Shown here: piece after piece, positions 20,263-23,021 of the stretch
Position numbering within the stretch: position 1 is the stretch's first letter
Layout of the letters: every line of letters begins with the position of its first letter
Assembly (NCBI GenBank): GCA_035719045.1
Contig: DASTGO010000457.1
Location: 1-23,021, forward strand
Direction: 5' to 3'
DNA from: DASTGO01 sp035719045
GTDB taxonomy: Bacteria; Actinomycetota; Actinomycetes; Actinomycetales; Kineosporiaceae
DNA length: 23,021 nucleotides
Notes under the pieces: generated by a model
What the model was told of the DNA's origin: nothing
The model's input: only the letters and a program-made list of their open reading frames with translations
Databases searched by the model: none
Program-made: the position numbers and the translations under genes

Positions 20263-23021
20263 ATGCCGCGGACCCTGGGGTCGGGACCGGCGGCGGGGGT
20301 GCCCGCACCCGTCCGGCCGGAGCCGGCGTGGAGCGTCCCGCTGCCGGTGGGTCCGGCGATCTGGGCAAGCCTCGCCGCGGTGTCCCTGGTCGTGATGGCC
20401 GAGCTGAACCGGCTGGCCGCCGACATCCTGGACGCCGAGGGGGCGAGCTGGTCGTTCAGCGACGTGTTCGGGGTGTCGCGGGCACTGTCCCCGTGGAACG
20501 GCGCGGCAGCCTGGGGGGCCTGGGAGGCACTCGGCCGGACCACCAGCCACGTCCTCGGCTCGCGGGCCGACGTCCTGGTCCGGCTGCTCGACCTGCACGT
20601 GCTGGCCGATGTGCTGTTCGTCCTCGCCTACACCGGGCTGGCCGGCAGCCTGCTGCGCAGCTCGCCCTGGCTGGTCACCCTGGTCCGGGCGCTGGCCGCG
20701 GTGGACCTGCTGGAGGACGCTGCGGCGTTCGCGCTCGGCCTGCGGATCCGCGGCGGACATGCCACGGCCGGCCTGCCGGAGCATCTGATCGGCGTGGTCA
20801 CCACGGTGAAGTGGCTGCTGGCGCTGAGCGCGCTGATCGGGGCGGTCCTGGTGGGCACGGGCCGGGCGGAGGCGATCCGGCGGCAGCTGGTCGATCCCCA
20901 GGGCGTTCTCCGGCCCCGCCCGGTCGTGGCCGGCGGGCCGACGGGTGACGCCGCCCCGCCCGCACCCGCCGCGGTCCGCAGCGGCACAGGTCCTGCCGGC
21001 ACAGGTCCTGCCGGCACAGGTCCTGCCGGTACGGGTTCGGGTGGCACGGGTCCGGGTGGCGCGGGTCCGGGGGCGGCCCCGGCACCGCTGCGCCTGGCAC
21101 TGGCCGCCGTGTGGTTGCAGCGGTTCTCCCTGATCGCCCTGGTCCCGCTCGCGGTGCTGGCGGCCGGCCCGGGCGGGGAGACCCTCGACCAGTTCCCGGA
21201 CGTGGCCCGGTCGTGGACCGACGGGCCTGCCGGGCTCCGGTACCTGGGCTGGGCCTGTGCGGGGCTGGTCCTGCTGGTGGCGACGCTGCTGACCCTCGGC
21301 CGGCTGCGCAGCGACCGGGTGTGGCGGGAACGGGCCTGCGCGGTCCGCCGGCTCGCCGGCCCGGCCCCGGGACTGTGGGTGGCGGTGCCGGTGCTGGTCG
21401 GCCTGCTCGGGCTGGTCACCCGGCTGACCGGGCTGCCGGTGAGCTGGACCCCGCTGGTGGTGATCGCGCTGCTCAGCGGGCTGGTCCTGGCTGCCTCCTG
21501 GTTCGCGGGCAGGACCGCTCGGGGCCGCCGGCTCCCGGTCTACGGTCCGGACCTGCGGCTGGCCCGCGCCACCCTGGTCACCGGTGACGTGCTCGCGCTG
21601 TCCGCCGTGGTGGTGGCCGGGCTCGGGCTGGTCCGGGCGTACGCCGCCCCGGCTGCGGTCGGCGGCGCCCCGGCGGACTGGCTGCTGGTCCTGCTCGGGA
21701 CGGCTTCGGCGCTGGCGGTGTGGCCGGTGGGGGAGCGGTTGCGCAGGCTGCTGGCCCGGCGTCCGGGGCATCTCGCGCCGCGCCTGGTGCGTGGGCTGTG
21801 GGAGGTGCTGACCCCGGGCAAGGGCCTGGACGTGCCGACGGCGGCGGGGCGGGGGATGACCGGTCTGGTCCGGTTCCGGCAGGGGGTCCGGCTCGGGCTG
21901 GCGGCGGCCGCGGTCGGCCTGCTGTTCGCGGTCGGTGCCACGCCGGTGTGGTCCGCGCACACCTTCGGCGTCCTGGCCTGCGCCCAGTCGGCGATCACCG
22001 GGCTGGTGCTCCTGGTCGGGGTGATCGTCGTGGTGTCCCGCGACCACCTCCCGCTGCCGCTGTTCCGCTGGCTGGGCCTGCGCAGCACCCCGGTGGTAGC
22101 GCTGATGGCCGTCTCTGCGCTGGTGGTGTCGTACCAGACCTCCGACCCCGGGCTGCACGGCGTGCAGGGGATCGGCCGCACCGGGGTGACGGCGCCGGAC
22201 GCGCGGCCGACCCTCGCGGACGCCTTCTCCGGGTGGCTGTCCCGGTCCTCGCCCTGTGACGTCACGGTCGCGGCCGGGCCGGGGGCGCCGCCGGTGACGG
22301 TGCGGCCGGTGCTGTTCGTGGCGGCTGACGGCGGCGGGATCAGGGCGGCCTACTGGACGGCCTCGGCGATGTCGGCGATCGCCCGGGACGGCGGGGCGTG
22401 CGGGCCGCATGTCACGCTGCTGTCCAGCGGGGTCAGCGGGGGTTCGCTCGGGCTCATGCTGTCCCAGACCGCGGCGGATCCGATGCGTGCGGTGCGGCGG
22501 CTGGCCGACCAGGACGCCCTGGCCGCCGCCGGGCTCGGCCTGCTGGTCCGCGACAACCTGGCCACGCTGACCGGGTCCCAGCTGCCGTCCTGGCTGTCCG
22601 GCGGGCTGTCGGCGTACCCGTCGAACCGCTGGCAGGACCGGGCCGCCCTGATGGAGGGGATCTGGCAGCAGCAGGCCCCGCAGTTGGGCGACCGGTTCCT
22701 GGCCGAGCGACCGGGCGCGGTGACCGGGCCGCTGGTGCTGAACTCCACCTCGGTGGGGACCGGCTGCCGGGTGCTGGTGTCCCAGCTGCGGTTCCCGGCC
22801 TCCCGGCAGTCGGCCGGCGGCACCGGCCCGATCGACCCGGCCTGCCGCAGCGGGGCCGCACCGCTGCCGGCCACCTTCGACCTGCTCGCCGACTACGCGG
22901 CGGCGCCCGGCCGGTCCGGGGCGGGTTGCCTGGGCGACCTGAGTGCGGCCAGCGCGGTCATGCTGTCCGCCCGGTTCGCGTACGTCACCCCGTCCGGGGT
23001 GGCCGGTCCGTGCGGACCGTT
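20263..23021 (+). CDS. Large polytopic membrane protein with patatin-like lipase domain (3' end cut by window)
   Basis: The frame stays open from the ATG at 20263 to the window end (919 codons, no stop). AGGAGG at 20251-20256 lies 6 nt before the ATG. Residues 1-650 hold about a dozen hydrophobic segments, for example 30-48, 112-132, 175-198, 280-302 and 327-346. A Gly/Thr/Pro repeat linker interrupts them at 241-270. After about residue 680 a patatin-type domain begins: the oxyanion motif DGGGIR at 689-694 and the nucleophile elbow GVSGG at 723-727 (Ser725). The Asp of the catalytic dyad would lie further on, beyond the window or near its end. It is probably an integral-membrane lipid acyl hydrolase; the substrate is unknown. 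Confidence 0.85.
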   Translation, partial: MPRTLGSGPAAGVPAPVRPEPAWSVPLPVGPAIWASLAAVSLVVMAELNRLAADILDAEGASWSFSDVFGVSRALSPWNGAAAWGAWEALGRTTSHVLGSRADVLVRLLDLHVLADVLFVLAYTGLAGSLLRSSPWLVTLVRALAAVDLLEDAAAFALGLRIRGGHATAGLPEHLIGVVTTVKWLLALSALIGAVLVGTGRAEAIRRQLVDPQGVLRPRPVVAGGPTGDAAPPAPAAVRSGTGPAGTGPAGTGPAGTGSGGTGPGGAGPGAAPAPLRLALAAVWLQRFSLIALVPLAVLAAGPGGETLDQFPDVARSWTDGPAGLRYLGWACAGLVLLVATLLTLGRLRSDRVWRERACAVRRLAGPAPGLWVAVPVLVGLLGLVTRLTGLPVSWTPLVVIALLSGLVLAASWFAGRTARGRRLPVYGPDLRLARATLVTGDVLALSAVVVAGLGLVRAYAAPAAVGGAPADWLLVLLGTASALAVWPVGERLRRLLARRPGHLAPRLVRGLWEVLTPGKGLDVPTAAGRGMTGLVRFRQGVRLGLAAAAVGLLFAVGATPVWSAHTFGVLACAQSAITGLVLLVGVIVVVSRDHLPLPLFRWLGLRSTPVVALMAVSALVVSYQTSDPGLHGVQGIGRTGVTAPDARPTLADAFSGWLSRSSPCDVTVAAGPGAPPVTVRPVLFVAADGGGIRAAYWTASAMSAIARDGGACGPHVTLLSSGVSGGSLGLMLSQTAADPMRAVRRLADQDALAAAGLGLLVRDNLATLTGSQLPSWLSGGLSAYPSNRWQDRAALMEGIWQQQAPQLGDRFLAERPGAVTGPLVLNSTSVGTGCRVLVSQLRFPASRQSAGGTGPIDPACRSGAAPLPATFDLLADYAAAPGRSGAGCLGDLSAASAVMLSARFAYVTPSGVAGPCGP
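20983..21072 (+). repeat. 15-bp in-frame tandem repeat in the patatin-like gene
   Basis: GGCACAGGTCCTGCC occurs three times without mismatch (20983-21027), followed by three diverged copies to 21072. It encodes (GTGPA)n-type linker sequence between two membrane blocks. Copy-number change would keep the frame and only alter linker length. Confidence 0.85.

Noticed and set aside
20065..22410. A 781-codon open frame on the minus strand
   Set aside because: Arg/Pro/Gly/Gln-rich without motifs. The plus-strand frame here encodes membrane helices and the patatin motifs, so this is an antisense shadow.

Overview
The window is very GC-rich, gene-dense DNA from an actinobacterium. Third codon positions are almost all G or C, and several genes appear to start as leaderless transcripts. 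It carries an Rv2466c-like mycothiol-dependent DsbA-fold protein, an Eis-type acetyltransferase, and a pepN / Rv2466c-like / rpiB neighbourhood that matches Rv2467-Rv2466c-Rv2465c of Mycobacterium tuberculosis. A mycothiol-making actinomycete fits. The genus cannot be fixed from sequence alone.

Left part (1-7600), mostly core genes: an M1 aminopeptidase (pepN, minus), then the mycothiol-linked DsbA-fold protein, a small lipoprotein and rpiB (plus), an Eis-like GNAT (minus, convergent with rpiB), and a membrane-bound SpoIIE/PP2C-type phosphatase (plus, divergent from eis).

Middle (7600-11700): a perfect 14-bp minisatellite lies just upstream of a two-gene orphan urease locus. The first gene is a fused gamma/beta subunit, overlapping by ATGA with a divergent alpha subunit. 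The alpha subunit keeps every metal ligand but has lost the flap cysteine, and no accessory genes (ureD/E/F/G) are in the window. A membrane-anchored phosphodiester-glycosidase-like protein follows, with a possible 15-residue Cys-rich microprotein overlapping its stop codon.

Accessory stretch (11700-14900): a small aromatic-rich hypothetical protein lies opposite an XRE regulator that seems to be preceded by a translationally coupled 11-codon leader peptide. Next come a decayed SDR fragment and a large secreted protein with a ricin-type lectin domain, a Ser/Thr/Pro linker and an unassigned C-terminal domain that looks enzymatic. A strong hairpin closes this unit.

Right part (14900-23021): a membrane-anchored esterase-like alpha/beta hydrolase; a KdpE-like regulator with a degenerate receiver, paired with a stand-alone DUF4118 (KdpD-type) membrane protein; a Crp-like palindrome in the divergent gap before a YgaP-type small membrane protein; an ECF-type sigma factor carrying its own zinc anti-sigma-like domain; a thioesterase/SDR reductase pair; and the start of a large multi-spanning membrane protein that leads into a patatin-like lipase domain and runs off the window end. 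No tRNA, rRNA, CRISPR array, insertion sequence or phage gene was recognised.
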